From Actinomyces israelii DSM 43320 (GTDB taxonomy: Bacteria > Actinomycetota > Actinomycetes > Actinomycetales > Actinomycetaceae), in NCBI RefSeq assembly GCF_000711965.1, contig NZ_JONS01000018.1:11111-75110 (forward strand): a stretch of DNA of 64,000 bases. Direction: 5' to 3'. Positions 41,549 through 51,894 of the stretch are shown piece after piece. Position 1 is the stretch's first letter. The number at the start of each line of letters is the position of its first letter. The notes under the pieces were generated by a model that saw only the letters and a list, made by a program, of their open reading frames with translations, made no database searches and was not told the DNA's origin. The translations under genes and the position numbers were made by a program.

Positions 41549-42556
41549 GTGAATGCGCACTCGATGCTTGACCCCGCGGGCTGGCCGCGACGTGGCGAGG
41601 ACGGGCCGGCGGTTGTGGCGCTCGGCGGGGGGCACGGCCTGTCAGCGACACTGCGGGCGCTGCGGCACGTCACCCATCGCCTCACGGCGGTGGTCACCGT
41701 CGCCGACGACGGCGGGTCCTCCGGGCGCCTGCGCCGCGAGTTCGACTGCCTGCCGCCCGGGGACCTGCGCATGGCCCTGGCCGCGCTGACCGACGACTCC
41801 GAGTGGGGGCTGACCTGGCGCGACGTGCTCCAGCACCGCTTCGCCGGCCAGGGCGAGCTCGACAACCACGCCCTGGGCAATCTGCTCATCCTCGCGCTGT
41901 GGCAGCTCCTCGGCGACGAGGTCGAGGGCCTGGACTGGGTCGGACGGCTTCTGGCGATCCACGGGCGCGTGATCCCCATGAGCGCCTCGCCCCTGGTCAT
42001 CGAGGCCGACATCGTCGACGGCGCCCGCCGCAGGCGGGTGCGCGGTCAGGTGGCCGTGGCCACCGAGCGCGGCCAGATGGAGAACGTGGGCATCGTCCCC
42101 GCCGACGCGGACGCCCACCCCGAGGCGGTGCAGGCCATCGACGAGGCCGACTGGGTGGTCCTGGGGCCAGGCTCCTGGTACACCTCGGTCCTGCCCCACC
42201 TGATCCTGCCCTCCATGCGGCGGGCCCTGGAGAGCACGAAGGCCCTCAAGGCCGTCGTGCTCAACCTGTCCCCCCAGCGCGGGGAGACCGACGGGATGAC
42301 CTCCGCGGACCACCTGCGCGTCCTCAATGAGTACGCACCGGATCTGCAATTAGACGTTATTATTGCCGATCCGAGCGTCGTGGAGGACATCGACGACCTG
42401 GAGGCTGTCGCGGGACAGCTCGGCGCCGTCGTCGTCCTGCGTCAGGTGCGCACGGGCGAGACCCTGTGCAACCACGACCCCCTGCGTCTGGCCGCCGCTT
42501 TCCGCGACGCCTTTGACGGCGTCATGGGTGACGTCGCCTGGACCCAAGCGGACTGA
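41549..42556 (+). CDS. yvcK: YvcK/CofD-like gluconeogenesis and morphology factor
   Basis: 335 residues. YvcK binds UDP-sugars and is needed for cell shape and growth on gluconeogenic carbon in Bacillus and mycobacteria (CuvA). The CofD-like fold shows [46 protein letters not shown], and later [14 protein letters not shown]. The GTG start at 41549 lies six bases after the rapZ stop; ATG at 41564 is an alternative. It sits in a translationally tight run with rapZ, and whiA begins 35 bp downstream. Confidence 0.94.
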   Translation: MNAHSMLDPAGWPRRGEDGPAVVALGGGHGLSATLRALRHVTHRLTAVVTVADDGGSSGRLRREFDCLPPGDLRMALAALTDDSEWGLTWRDVLQHRFAGQGELDNHALGNLLILALWQLLGDEVEGLDWVGRLLAIHGRVIPMSASPLVIEADIVDGARRRRVRGQVAVATERGQMENVGIVPADADAHPEAVQAIDEADWVVLGPGSWYTSVLPHLILPSMRRALESTKALKAVVLNLSPQRGETDGMTSADHLRVLNEYAPDLQLDVIIADPSVVEDIDDLEAVAGQLGAVVVLRQVRTGETLCNHDPLRLAAAFRDAFDGVMGDVAWTQAD

Positions 42557-42591
42557 CCGTCCGCCTTCACCGACCGAGGAGGTTCCCCGCC

Positions 42592-43572
42592 ATGTCACTG
42601 ACAGTGGCCGTCAAGGACGAGCTCGCGCACGTCACCGCTCAGAACGCCGCCCAGCGGCGCGCGGAGGTCGCCTCCATGCTCCGTTTCTCCGGCGGGCTGC
42701 ACATCGTCTCCGGCAGGATCGTCGTCGAGGCCGAGCTCGATCACGGGGGGGCGGTGCGCCGCCTCCACCGCGAGCTGCGCGACCTGTTCTCCATGGAGCC
42801 CGAGGTCGTCGTGGTCCAGTCCGGCTCCCTGCACCGCGGCAACCACTACGTGCTGCGCGTGACCGACCGCGGCAAGGACCTGGCGCGCCTGACCGGGCTC
42901 GTCGACGGGCGGGGGCGGCCGGTGCGCGGCATGCCGGTCGCCGTCGTCCAGGGCGGGCGCAACGCCTCGGCCGCCGCCTGGCGCGGGGCCTTCCTGGCCC
43001 GCGGGTCGCTGACCGAGCCCGGGCGCTCCTCGTCCCTGGAGGTCACCTGCCCCGGCAGCGAGGCGGCCCTGGCCCTGGTCGGCGCGGCCCGGCGCTTCGA
43101 CATCGCCGCCAAGGCCCGCGAGGTGCGCGGGGCCGATCGCGTCGTCGTGCGCGACGGCGAGGCCATCGGCATCCTGCTGGAGCGGATGGGCGCCGTGGAG
43201 ACCTTCGCGACCTGGGGCGAGCGGCGCTCCCGCCGGGAGACGCGCGGCACTGCCAACCGGCTGGCCAACTTCGACGACGCCAACCTGCGCCGCTCCGCCC
43301 GTGCAGCCGTGGCCTCGGGCGCGCGCGTGGAGCGGGCCTTCGAGATCCTGGGCGACGACGTTCCCGAGCACCTGGTGCAGGCCGGGCGCCTGCGCATGGA
43401 GCACAAGCAGGCGAGCCTGGAGGAGCTCGGCCGGCTCTCCGACCCCCAGCTGACCAAGGACGCCGTCGCGGGCCGTATCCGGCGCCTGCTCGCCATGGCG
43501 GACAAGCGGGCCCGCGAGCTGGGCGTGCCGGACACCGAGTCCGCCCTCACCCAGGACATGCTCGACATGTGA
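42592..43572 (+). CDS. whiA: WhiA, sporulation/cell-division regulator
   Basis: 326 residues. WhiA combines a LAGLIDADG homing-endonuclease-like N-terminal scaffold, without nuclease activity, and a C-terminal helix-turn-helix. In Streptomyces it works with WhiB on division genes; in non-sporulators it affects division and chromosome segregation. [16 protein letters not shown] is the universal start, [15 protein letters not shown] is typical of the scaffold, and [20 protein letters not shown] is in the HTH. The ATG has GAGGAGG upstream. Last gene of the rapZ-yvcK-whiA block. Confidence 0.96.
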   Translation: MSLTVAVKDELAHVTAQNAAQRRAEVASMLRFSGGLHIVSGRIVVEAELDHGGAVRRLHRELRDLFSMEPEVVVVQSGSLHRGNHYVLRVTDRGKDLARLTGLVDGRGRPVRGMPVAVVQGGRNASAAAWRGAFLARGSLTEPGRSSSLEVTCPGSEAALALVGAARRFDIAAKAREVRGADRVVVRDGEAIGILLERMGAVETFATWGERRSRRETRGTANRLANFDDANLRRSARAAVASGARVERAFEILGDDVPEHLVQAGRLRMEHKQASLEELGRLSDPQLTKDAVAGRIRRLLAMADKRARELGVPDTESALTQDMLDM

Positions 43573-44895
<1,323 letters not shown>

Positions 44896-44927
44896 GCACG
44901 ACGCCCGAGAGCATGATGCTCCCCTGA

Positions 44928-44968
44928 GACTGCGCCCGCGCACGCCACTTGCGTGCGCGGGCGCAGTC
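44928..44968 (+). terminator. Very strong hairpin between gap and pgk
   Basis: GACTGCGCCCGCGCACGC, loop CACTT, GCGTGCGCGGGCGCAGTC: a perfect 18-bp stem 33 bp after the gap stop. It should end or strongly attenuate the gap transcript before pgk, which starts about 110 bp further on. Confidence 0.8.
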
Positions 44969-45076
44969 CGTCGGGCCCGCCGCCGGTGCCACCGCCGGCG
45001 GCAGGGCCCCCGGTTCCGGCGAGCGCGTCGAGCCGGCTCCCTTTTACCAGCCACCACCACCGATAAGAGGTTTCTC

Positions 45077-46270
45077 ATGAAAACCATCGAGTCCCTGGGC
45101 GACCTGAAGGGCAAGCGCGTCCTGGTCCGCTCCGACTTCAACGTCCCGCTCGACGCCGACAAGAACATCACCGACGACGGCCGCATCCAGGCCGCACTGC
45201 CCACCCTCAAGACCCTCCTGGGCGCCGGCGCCAAGGTCATTATCGTCGCGCACCTCGGTCGCCCCAAGGGCAAGGTCAACCCCGACTTCTCGCTGGCCCC
45301 CGTCGCCAAGCGCCTCGCCGAGGTCACCGGCGTGAACGTCACGCTGGCCGAGGACACCGTCGGCCCCTCCGCCAAGGCCGCGGTCGCCGACCTGAAGGAC
45401 GGCGAGATCGTCCTGCTGGAGAACGTCCGCTTCAACGCCGCCGAGACCTCCAAGGACGACGCCGAGCGCGCCGCCTTCGCGGCCGAGCTGGCCGCCCTGG
45501 GTGACGTCTTCGTCTCCGACGGCTTCGGCGTGGTCCACCGCAAGCAGGCCTCCGTCTACGACGTCGCCAAGCTCCTGCCGGCCGCCGCGGGCCTGCTCGT
45601 GCGCAAGGAGATCGAGTCCCTGGGCCGGGCCGTCAACAACCCCGAGCGCCCCTACACGGTGGTGCTGGGCGGCTCGAAGGTCTCCGACAAGCTCGGCGTG
45701 ATCGCCAACCTCCTGGGCAAGGCCGACCGCCTGCTCATCGGCGGCGGCATGGCCTACACCTTCATGGTCGCCCAGGGGCACGGGGTGGGTACCTCGCTGC
45801 TGGAGAAGGACCAGGTCGACACCGTCAAGGGATACCTGGCCACCGCCAAGGAGCGCGGCGTCGAGCTCCTCCTGCCCGTCGACACCGTCGTCGCCCCCGA
45901 GTTCAAGGCCGACGCCCCCGCCACCGTCGTGCCCTCCGACGCCATCCCGGACGACCAGATGGGCCTGGACATCGGCCCGAAGACCCGCGAGCTCTTCGCG
46001 CAGGCCATCGCGTCGTCCAAGACCGTCGTGTGGAACGGCCCCATGGGCGTCTTCGAGTTCCCCGCCTTCGCCGCGGGCACCAAGGCCGTGGCCGAGGCGA
46101 TCTCCGCCTCCGACGCCTTCAGCGTCATCGGCGGGGGCGACTCCGCCGCAGCCGTGCGCACGCTCGGATTCGACGTGTCCACCTTCTCCCACATCTCCAC
46201 CGGTGGCGGCGCCTCCCTCGAGCTCCTCGAGGGCAAGACCCTGCCCGGAATCGCTGTCCTGGAAGGCTGA
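45077..46270 (+). CDS. pgk: Phosphoglycerate kinase
   Basis: 397 residues. It transfers phosphate from 1,3-bisphosphoglycerate to ADP. Visible are [45 protein letters not shown], and the C-terminal nucleotide site [18 protein letters not shown] with GGGDSAAAV. The ATG start at 45077 has AAGAGG upstream. tpiA follows after 6 bp, so the two are one transcript. Highly biased codons. Confidence 0.97.
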   Translation: MKTIESLGDLKGKRVLVRSDFNVPLDADKNITDDGRIQAALPTLKTLLGAGAKVIIVAHLGRPKGKVNPDFSLAPVAKRLAEVTGVNVTLAEDTVGPSAKAAVADLKDGEIVLLENVRFNAAETSKDDAERAAFAAELAALGDVFVSDGFGVVHRKQASVYDVAKLLPAAAGLLVRKEIESLGRAVNNPERPYTVVLGGSKVSDKLGVIANLLGKADRLLIGGGMAYTFMVAQGHGVGTSLLEKDQVDTVKGYLATAKERGVELLLPVDTVVAPEFKADAPATVVPSDAIPDDQMGLDIGPKTRELFAQAIASSKTVVWNGPMGVFEFPAFAAGTKAVAEAISASDAFSVIGGGDSAAAVRTLGFDVSTFSHISTGGGASLELLEGKTLPGIAVLEG

Positions 46271-46276
46271 TCCACT

Positions 46277-47056
46277 ATGACGAACCGCATCCCGCTCATG
46301 GCGGGCAACTGGAAGATGAACCTCGACCACCTCGAGGCCAACCACCTGGTCCAGGGCCTGGCCATGGCCCTGGAGGATGACGACCACGACTACGCCAAGT
46401 GCGAGGTCCTGGTCATCCCGCCCTTCACCGACATCCGCACCGTGCAGACGATCGTCGACGCCGACAACCTCGACATCAAGTACGGCGCCCAGGACGTGTC
46501 CGTGCACGACAACGGCGCCTACACCGGTGAGGTCTCCGCCGCGATGCTCACCAAGCTCGGCTGCACCTACGTGGTCATGGGCCACTCCGAGCGCCGCGAG
46601 TACCACAGCGAGTCCGACGAGCTCGTGGGCGCCAAGGCGCGCAAGGTGCTCGACGCCGGCATGACCCCGATCCTGTGCTGCGGGGAGGCCCTGGAGATCC
46701 GCAAGGCCGGCACGCACGTGGAGTTCGTGCTCGGTCAGATCCGTGCGGCCCTCAAGGGCTGGAGCCCCGCCGACGTCGCCAAGATCGTCATCGCCTACGA
46801 GCCCATCTGGGCCATTGGCACCGGCGAGACCGCCACCGCCGCCGACGCCCAGGAGGTCTGCCACGCGATCCGCCAGGCCCTGCGCACCGACTTCGGCGAC
46901 GACACCGCCGACGCCGCGCGCATCCTGTACGGCGGGTCCGCCAAGCCCGGCAACATCAAGGAGCTCATGGCCCAGCCGGATGTCGACGGCGCCCTCGTCG
47001 GCGGCGCCTCGCTCAAGGCGGACTCCTTCGCCGCCATGGCGAACTTCTACGCCTGA
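46277..47056 (+). CDS. tpiA: Triosephosphate isomerase
   Basis: 259 residues. It interconverts dihydroxyacetone phosphate and glyceraldehyde 3-phosphate. Active-site residues are visible: Lys in AGNWKMNLD, His in VVMGHSERR and Glu in [11 protein letters not shown]; the phosphate loop is [10 protein letters not shown]. Length is normal. Co-transcribed with pgk. A strong hairpin follows 55 bp after the stop. Confidence 0.97.
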   Translation: MTNRIPLMAGNWKMNLDHLEANHLVQGLAMALEDDDHDYAKCEVLVIPPFTDIRTVQTIVDADNLDIKYGAQDVSVHDNGAYTGEVSAAMLTKLGCTYVVMGHSERREYHSESDELVGAKARKVLDAGMTPILCCGEALEIRKAGTHVEFVLGQIRAALKGWSPADVAKIVIAYEPIWAIGTGETATAADAQEVCHAIRQALRTDFGDDTADAARILYGGSAKPGNIKELMAQPDVDGALVGGASLKADSFAAMANFYA

Positions 47057-47110
47057 CAGCCCCGCGACCCCGATCCCGCCGGCGAGCGCCGGCTGGTCGG
47101 AGGCTGCAGC

Positions 47111-47148
47111 CCGGGCTCGGCGGTCCCGCACAGGACCGCCGAGCCCGG
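47111..47148 (+). terminator. Hairpin terminator after tpiA
   Basis: CCGGGCTCGGCGGTCC, loop CGCACA, GGACCGCCGAGCCCGG: a perfect 16-bp stem between tpiA and secG. A TAGAGT -10-like element (about 47175) for secG lies just after it. Confidence 0.8.
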
Positions 47149-47261
47149 TGGCGTGAATCAGCCGCGGATCGGGTAGAGTCCGGCACGGATCGGGCAGACG
47201 GCTGCCCCACACGAGCGCCTACCGGCCTGCGGAGGCGCGATACACACGAAGGGAACGCAGC

Positions 47262-47507
47262 GTGACGGCGCTGAGAATCATCCTCCAGGTGCTCCTGGTC
47301 CTGTCGAGCTTCTTCTTGATCATGTCGATCCTCCTGCACAAGGGCAAGGGGGGCGGACTGTCCGACATGTTCGGCGGAGGCATCTCCTCGTCCGCCGGCT
47401 CCTCGGGCGTGGCCGAGCGCAACCTCGACCGCATCACGGTCGGCGTCGCCCTGCTGTGGACCGTCACGATCGTGGGCCTCGGGCTCGTCGCCCGGTTCTC
47501 CTCCTGA
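47262..47507 (+). CDS. secG: Protein translocase subunit SecG
   Basis: 81 residues with the two-helix SecG layout: helix 1 about 3-23 (ILQVLLVLSSFFLIMSILLH), the cytoplasmic loop KGKGGGLSDMFGGG that is diagnostic of the family, and helix 2 about 56-77. SecG assists the SecYE channel in preprotein export. The GTG start at 47262 begins MTALRIILQ; a weak AGGGAACG site lies upstream. The position after tpiA is the conserved gap-pgk-tpi-secG order of actinobacteria. Confidence 0.95.
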   Translation: MTALRIILQVLLVLSSFFLIMSILLHKGKGGGLSDMFGGGISSSAGSSGVAERNLDRITVGVALLWTVTIVGLGLVARFSS

Positions 47508-47520
47508 GCACTGCCGGTAG

Positions 47521-48519
47521 ACGACCACGACCACCTTCGCGGGCACCGGAACCGAGACGGACCCGCGCGGGGACGCGCTCCAGCGGTCCCTGCGCGGGTA
47601 CTTCGCTCATCTGCGCGTCGAGCGCGGCCTGAGCCGGAACACCCTGGCGGCCTACGAGCGGGACCTGAGCCGCTACGCCGACTTCCTGCGCGCGCGCGGC
47701 GCCCGCGCCCTCGCCGATGTCGAGGAGGCGGATGTGGCGGCCTTTCTCGAGGCGCTGCGCACCGGCTCGGACAGGGGACGGCCCCTGGCGGCCTCGTCGG
47801 CGGCGCGCACCGTCGCCGCCGTGCGCGGCTTCCACCGCTTCCTTCTGGACGAGGGCCTGGCCGAGTCCGACCCCGCGGCCCGGGTCCGCCCGCCCCAGGT
47901 GGCACGGCGGCTGCCCAAGGCCCTGAGCATCGACGAGGTGTCCCGCCTGCTCGACGCCGCCTCAGCCGGCGACGACGCGGTGGGCCTGCGCGACCGGGCG
48001 CTTCTGGAGCTCCTGTACGCCACAGGCGCACGGATCTCGGAGGCTGTGGGCCTGGTCGTGGACGACCTCGACGCGGACTCGGGGTGCCTGCGCCTGCTCG
48101 GCAAGGGGCGCAAGGAACGGGTCGTGCCCATGGGCCAGTACGCCTGGAACGCCCTGGAGGCCTACCTGGTGCAGGGGCGCCCCGAGCTGGCCGCCCGGGG
48201 CAGGGGAGTGCCGCAGGTCTTCCTCAACACCCTGGGCAGGCCGCTGTCGCGGCAGTCCGCCTGGGCCGTGCTCCAGCGCGCCGCCGAGCGCGCCGGTCTG
48301 GTCGGCGTGGATGACGCCGAGGTGGAGGAACGGCATATCTCGCCCCACACCCTGCGTCACTCCTTCGCCACCCACCTGCTCGCCGGGGGCGCCGACGTCC
48401 GCGTGGTCCAGGAGATGCTCGGCCACGCCTCGGTGACGACCACCCAGATCTACACGAAGGTCACCGTGGACCACCTCCGGGAGGTCTACGCCACCAGTCA
48501 TCCGCGCGCCCGCGGCTGA
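47521..48519 (+). CDS. xerD: Tyrosine recombinase XerD, start codon unclear
   Basis: XerD with XerC resolves chromosome dimers at dif. The core-binding domain ([20 protein letters not shown]) is encoded from about 47600 and the catalytic domain has [12 protein letters not shown] (first Arg), [12 protein letters not shown] (His-x-x-Arg), [14 protein letters not shown] (Tyr nucleophile). In this frame a TAG lies at 47518-47520 and no ATG, GTG or TTG follows until 47734, which would cut off the core-binding domain. CTG at 47590 or a lost start is possible: removing A47519 turns GTAG into GTG ACG ACC. The coordinate given is the open-frame limit, not a proven start. Confidence 0.85.
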   Translation, partial: TTTTTFAGTGTETDPRGDALQRSLRGYFAHLRVERGLSRNTLAAYERDLSRYADFLRARGARALADVEEADVAAFLEALRTGSDRGRPLAASSAARTVAAVRGFHRFLLDEGLAESDPAARVRPPQVARRLPKALSIDEVSRLLDAASAGDDAVGLRDRALLELLYATGARISEAVGLVVDDLDADSGCLRLLGKGRKERVVPMGQYAWNALEAYLVQGRPELAARGRGVPQVFLNTLGRPLSRQSAWAVLQRAAERAGLVGVDDAEVEERHISPHTLRHSFATHLLAGGADVRVVQEMLGHASVTTTQIYTKVTVDHLREVYATSHPRARG

Positions 48520-48527
48520 GCGGGCGC
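48506..48527 (+). terminator. Hairpin overlapping the xerD stop
   Basis: GCGCCCGC, loop GGCTGA containing the stop, GCGGGCGC: a perfect 8-bp stem that probably ends the secG-xerD transcript. Confidence 0.5.
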
Positions 48528-48604
48528 ATCGCGGAGCATGAACACGACATGGCTATAGACGCGCCTACCACGGCCTGTGAGCGGTTATCGACTAGGCTGC
48601 CAAT

Positions 48605-49480
48605 GTGAGTGAGTCCAACCAGTCCGGCCTGATCGACCTGAACTCCTCCACGGAAGAGCCCGAGGAGAAGGTTTTCCCTGAGCCCGCCCCACTGGAGTCG
48701 CATGGTCCCGCACGCGTCATCTCCATGTGCAACCAGAAGGGCGGCGTCGGGAAGACAACCACCACCATCAACCTCGGAGCGGCCCTGGCCGAGTACGGGC
48801 GCAAGGTCCTCATCGTCGATTTCGACCCGCAGGGAGCCGCCAGCGCGGGCCTGGGCGTCAACGCCCACGAGCTGGAGTCCACCATCTACAGCCTGCTGGT
48901 CTCCACCAGTCCGGACGTGCGCCCAGTGATCCACTCCACGCCCGCCGAGGGGCTTGACATTGTCCCGGCCAATATCGACCTGTCCGCGGCCGAGGTCCAG
49001 CTGGTCAACGAGGTCGCCCGCGAGCAGGCCCTGACCCGGGTCATCCGCCCGGTGCTGGATGAGTACGACGCCATCCTGGTCGACTGCCAGCCCTCGCTGG
49101 GGCTGCTGACCATTAACGCCCTGACGGCCTCCCACGGCGTCATCATCCCGCTGGAGACCGAGTTCTTCGCACTGCGCGGCGTCGCCCTGCTGGTGGAGAC
49201 CGTCGACCGGGTCCGCGACCGCCTCAACCCCCGCCTGCAGATCGACGGCATCCTGGCCACCATGGTCGACCACCGCACCCTGCACGCCCGCGAGGTCCTC
49301 GAGCGCCTCGACGACGCCTTCGGCGAGCAGCTCTACGACACGCAGATCCGCAGGACCATCAAGTTCCCCGACGCCACCGTCGCCAACGAGCCGATCACCA
49401 GCTACGCCCCGACCCACCCCGGCGCGGAGGCCTACCGTCGGCTCGCCCGGGAGGTTATCGCCCGCGGCAATGTCGCCTGA
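48605..49480 (+). CDS. ParA/Soj-family ATPase linked to scpAB
   Basis: 291 residues. The deviant Walker A is CNQKGGVGKTTTTINLG (about 42-58), then VLIVDFDPQGAASAGLG and VDCQPSLGLLTINAL. An acidic N-terminal tail of about 38 residues precedes it. ParA ATPases move DNA by nucleoid-bound gradients. No parB is adjacent. Instead it overlaps scpA by 11 bp, an order common in actinobacteria where this orphan ParA accompanies condensin genes. GTG start at 48605, with TAGGCT directly upstream as -10, so the mRNA may have a very short leader. Confidence 0.9.
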   Translation: MSESNQSGLIDLNSSTEEPEEKVFPEPAPLESHGPARVISMCNQKGGVGKTTTTINLGAALAEYGRKVLIVDFDPQGAASAGLGVNAHELESTIYSLLVSTSPDVRPVIHSTPAEGLDIVPANIDLSAAEVQLVNEVAREQALTRVIRPVLDEYDAILVDCQPSLGLLTINALTASHGVIIPLETEFFALRGVALLVETVDRVRDRLNPRLQIDGILATMVDHRTLHAREVLERLDDAFGEQLYDTQIRRTIKFPDATVANEPITSYAPTHPGAEAYRRLAREVIARGNVA

Positions 49481-50324
49481 GGCGGCCCCTGAGAGCGCCC
49501 CGGCCTCCCTGGCTGCGTCGGCGGGCGGCGAGGAGGAGACGGCGGCGCGCCTCCCCGGCTTCTCCGTCAGCCTGCCCCAGTTCGAGGGCCCCTTCGACCT
49601 GCTCCTGGCCCTCATTGCGCGTCGCCGCCTGGACGTCACCGAGCTCGCCCTGGCGGAGGTCACCGACGAGTTCATCGCCCATATGCGCGCCGACTGGGAT
49701 CTGGGGCGGGCCAGCGAGTTCGTCGTCGTCGCCTCCACCCTGCTCGCCCTCAAGGCCCACCGCCTTCTTCCGCACGAGGACGGCGACGAGGAGGAGGACT
49801 TGGAGCTCCTCGAGGCCCAGGACCTCCTGTTCGCCCGTCTCCTGCAGTACCGCGCCTACAAGCAGGCCTCCCGGTGGCTGGCCGACATGGCCGCCGCCGC
49901 CTCGCGCAGCCACCCCCGCGTCGTCGGCCTGACCCCCGAGCTCGCCGCGCTGCTGCCCCGGCTCGTGGCCACCATCGACGCCGCCGAGCTCGCCCGGCTG
50001 GCGGTGCGGGCCTTCACCAGGCCCGCGGACCCCGGCGTCCAGACCGTCCACCTGCACGAGCGGGTGGCCGTCGGAGAGCAGCTGAGCCTGATCGCCCTGC
50101 GCCTGCGGCGCCACGGCACCCTGACCTTCAGCCGGCTCATCGACGACGCCGGGCGCTCCGCCGTCGTCGTGGCCCGATTCCTGGCCCTGCTCATCCTGCA
50201 CCGCCAGGGCAGCGTCGATCTTGATCAGAGCGAGCCGATGGGGGAGATCACCGTGGCGTGGTGCGGCGGCGAGGGGGACCTGGCGGGCATTATGACCCCG
50301 GATGCCGAGGAGGAGTTCGAATGA
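49470..50324 (+). CDS. scpA: Segregation and condensation protein A
   Basis: 284 residues. ScpA is the kleisin that bridges Smc heads with ScpB. The kleisin N-terminus reads FSVSLPQFEGPFDLLLALIARRRLDVTELALA; the Smc-binding helices continue to LLALKAHRLLP. The C-terminal winged helix is near VAVGEQLSLIALRLRRHGTL and AVVVARFLALLILH. ATG 49470 lies inside the parA end. The first ~35 residues are an Ala/Glu-rich extension. The stop overlaps the scpB start as ATGA. Confidence 0.94.
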   Translation: MSPEAAPESAPASLAASAGGEEETAARLPGFSVSLPQFEGPFDLLLALIARRRLDVTELALAEVTDEFIAHMRADWDLGRASEFVVVASTLLALKAHRLLPHEDGDEEEDLELLEAQDLLFARLLQYRAYKQASRWLADMAAAASRSHPRVVGLTPELAALLPRLVATIDAAELARLAVRAFTRPADPGVQTVHLHERVAVGEQLSLIALRLRRHGTLTFSRLIDDAGRSAVVVARFLALLILHRQGSVDLDQSEPMGEITVAWCGGEGDLAGIMTPDAEEEFE

Positions 50325-50944
50325 GGCAGAACCCGCCCGCCCGCCAGGGGGAGCTGAGCGCCGTGCCCGGGGACCGCTTGCGGTCCGCGGCCGAGGCGGT
50401 GCTCGTCGTCGCCGACGAGCCGGTCACCACCGCGGCGCTGTCCGAGGCCCTCGGGCTGGGGGAGGCCGCCACCGAGGCGCTCCTGGAGTCCCTGGCCGCC
50501 GAGTACGCCGGCCGCGACGACGCCGGGCGCCCCCGCGGATTCGTGCTGCGCCGCGCCGCCGGGGGGTGGAGGCTCGCCTCTGCGCCGGAGTTCTCCGACC
50601 TCGTCGAGCGCTTCGTCGTCGGCGGGGCGACGGCCCGCCTGTCCCAGGCGGCCCTGGAGACCCTCGCCGTCGTCGCCTACCGCCAGCCCGTCACCCGCGG
50701 GCGCATCGCCGCGATCCGCGGCGTCAACGTCGACGGCGTCGTGCGCACCCTGCACGCGCGCGGCCTCATCGAGGAGACCGGCACCGAGCCCAGCGGCGCG
50801 ATCCTGTACCGCACGACCGCTGAGTTCCTGGAGTACCTGGGCCTGGACTCCCTGGAGGACCTGCCGCCCCTGGCCCCCTACCTGCCCGACACCACGGCCC
50901 TGGACGACATTGAGGACGAGATGACCGAGAGGAACTACCGATGA
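50321..50944 (+). CDS. scpB: Segregation and condensation protein B
   Basis: 207 residues, two winged helices: RLRSAAEAVLVVADEPVTT (first) and LSQAALETLAVVAYRQPVTR with VNVDGVVRTLHARGLIEETG (second). It dimerises and binds ScpA in the Smc condensin complex. ATG 50321 has GAGGAGG upstream and shares ATGA with scpA. The stop in turn overlaps the next gene by 4 bp. Confidence 0.95.
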   Translation: MRQNPPARQGELSAVPGDRLRSAAEAVLVVADEPVTTAALSEALGLGEAATEALLESLAAEYAGRDDAGRPRGFVLRRAAGGWRLASAPEFSDLVERFVVGGATARLSQAALETLAVVAYRQPVTRGRIAAIRGVNVDGVVRTLHARGLIEETGTEPSGAILYRTTAEFLEYLGLDSLEDLPPLAPYLPDTTALDDIEDEMTERNYR

Positions 50945-51894
50945 GCGGCGACGAGCTCGACCTGACCGGTCAGGAGTTCTACGACGAGGACGACCTGGAG
51001 GAGCTGGACGAGACCGCCGACTCCGGCCAGTTGGCCGCCTTTGACGCCGAGGCGCTGGGCGAGGACGAGGAGGCCGAGCTCCTCGCCGCCCGCCGCCGCG
51101 CCGCCCGCGGCGGGATCGACGACCCGCACGTCGCCGGCGGCGAGCGCCTCCAGAAGGTCCTGGCCCACGCCGGCGTGGCCTCCCGGCGCGCCTGCGAGGC
51201 GCTCATCGCTTCGGGACGGGTCAGCGTGGACGGGGTGACCGTGACCGGGCCCGGCGTGAGGGTCGACCCCGTGGCGCAGGAGATCCGGGTTGACGGCGCC
51301 CGCGTCCTGACCGACCCCGACGTCATCACCGTCATGCTGCACAAGCCCGCCGGGGTGGTCACCACCATGGAGGACCCGGAGGGCCGCCCCACCGTCGCCG
51401 AGCTCGGGGCCCGGTGGGTGGCCGAGCACGCCGCCGAGCTGGAGAGCCCCGGCTCCATCCGTCTCGTGCACGTGGGGCGCCTGGACACCGAGACCGAGGG
51501 ACTGCTGCTGCTGTCCAACGACGGCGAGCTCGCGCACCGCCTCACTCACCCCAGCTATGAGATCGCCAAGACCTATGTGGCGATTGTCGAGGGGAGGGTG
51601 GAGCACTGGGTGCCGCGCAAGCTCAGGCGAGGCATCGAGCTGGACGATGGCGAGGCCCGGGCGGACCGCGTCACGATCAAGGACTCCGGGCCGCGCGGCT
51701 CCATCGTCGAGATCACGCTGCACTCCGGCCGGAACCGCATTGTGCGGCGCATGCTGGCCGCGGTCGACTACCCGGTGACGCGCCTGGTCCGCACCAGGCT
51801 GGGACCGCTGACGCTCGGGTCTCTGAGCCCCGGGAAGATGCGGCGGCTCACCGGCGACGAGGTCGCAGCCCTCCAGAACGAGGTCGGGCTGTGA
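50941..51894 (+). CDS. rluB: 23S rRNA pseudouridine synthase, RluB/RsuA family
   Basis: 317 residues. An acidic N-terminal extension (about 1-62, unusual in enterobacterial RluB but common in actinobacteria) precedes an S4 RNA-binding domain (ERLQKVLAHAGVASRRACEAL). The catalytic domain has the active Asp in HVGRLDTETEGLLLLSNDG and the motif SGRNRIVRRMLAA. It modifies helix 89 of 23S rRNA. Downstream of scpB, as in many Gram-positives. ATGA overlaps at both ends tie it into the operon. Confidence 0.93.
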   Translation: MSGDELDLTGQEFYDEDDLEELDETADSGQLAAFDAEALGEDEEAELLAARRRAARGGIDDPHVAGGERLQKVLAHAGVASRRACEALIASGRVSVDGVTVTGPGVRVDPVAQEIRVDGARVLTDPDVITVMLHKPAGVVTTMEDPEGRPTVAELGARWVAEHAAELESPGSIRLVHVGRLDTETEGLLLLSNDGELAHRLTHPSYEIAKTYVAIVEGRVEHWVPRKLRRGIELDDGEARADRVTIKDSGPRGSIVEITLHSGRNRIVRRMLAAVDYPVTRLVRTRLGPLTLGSLSPGKMRRLTGDEVAALQNEVGL

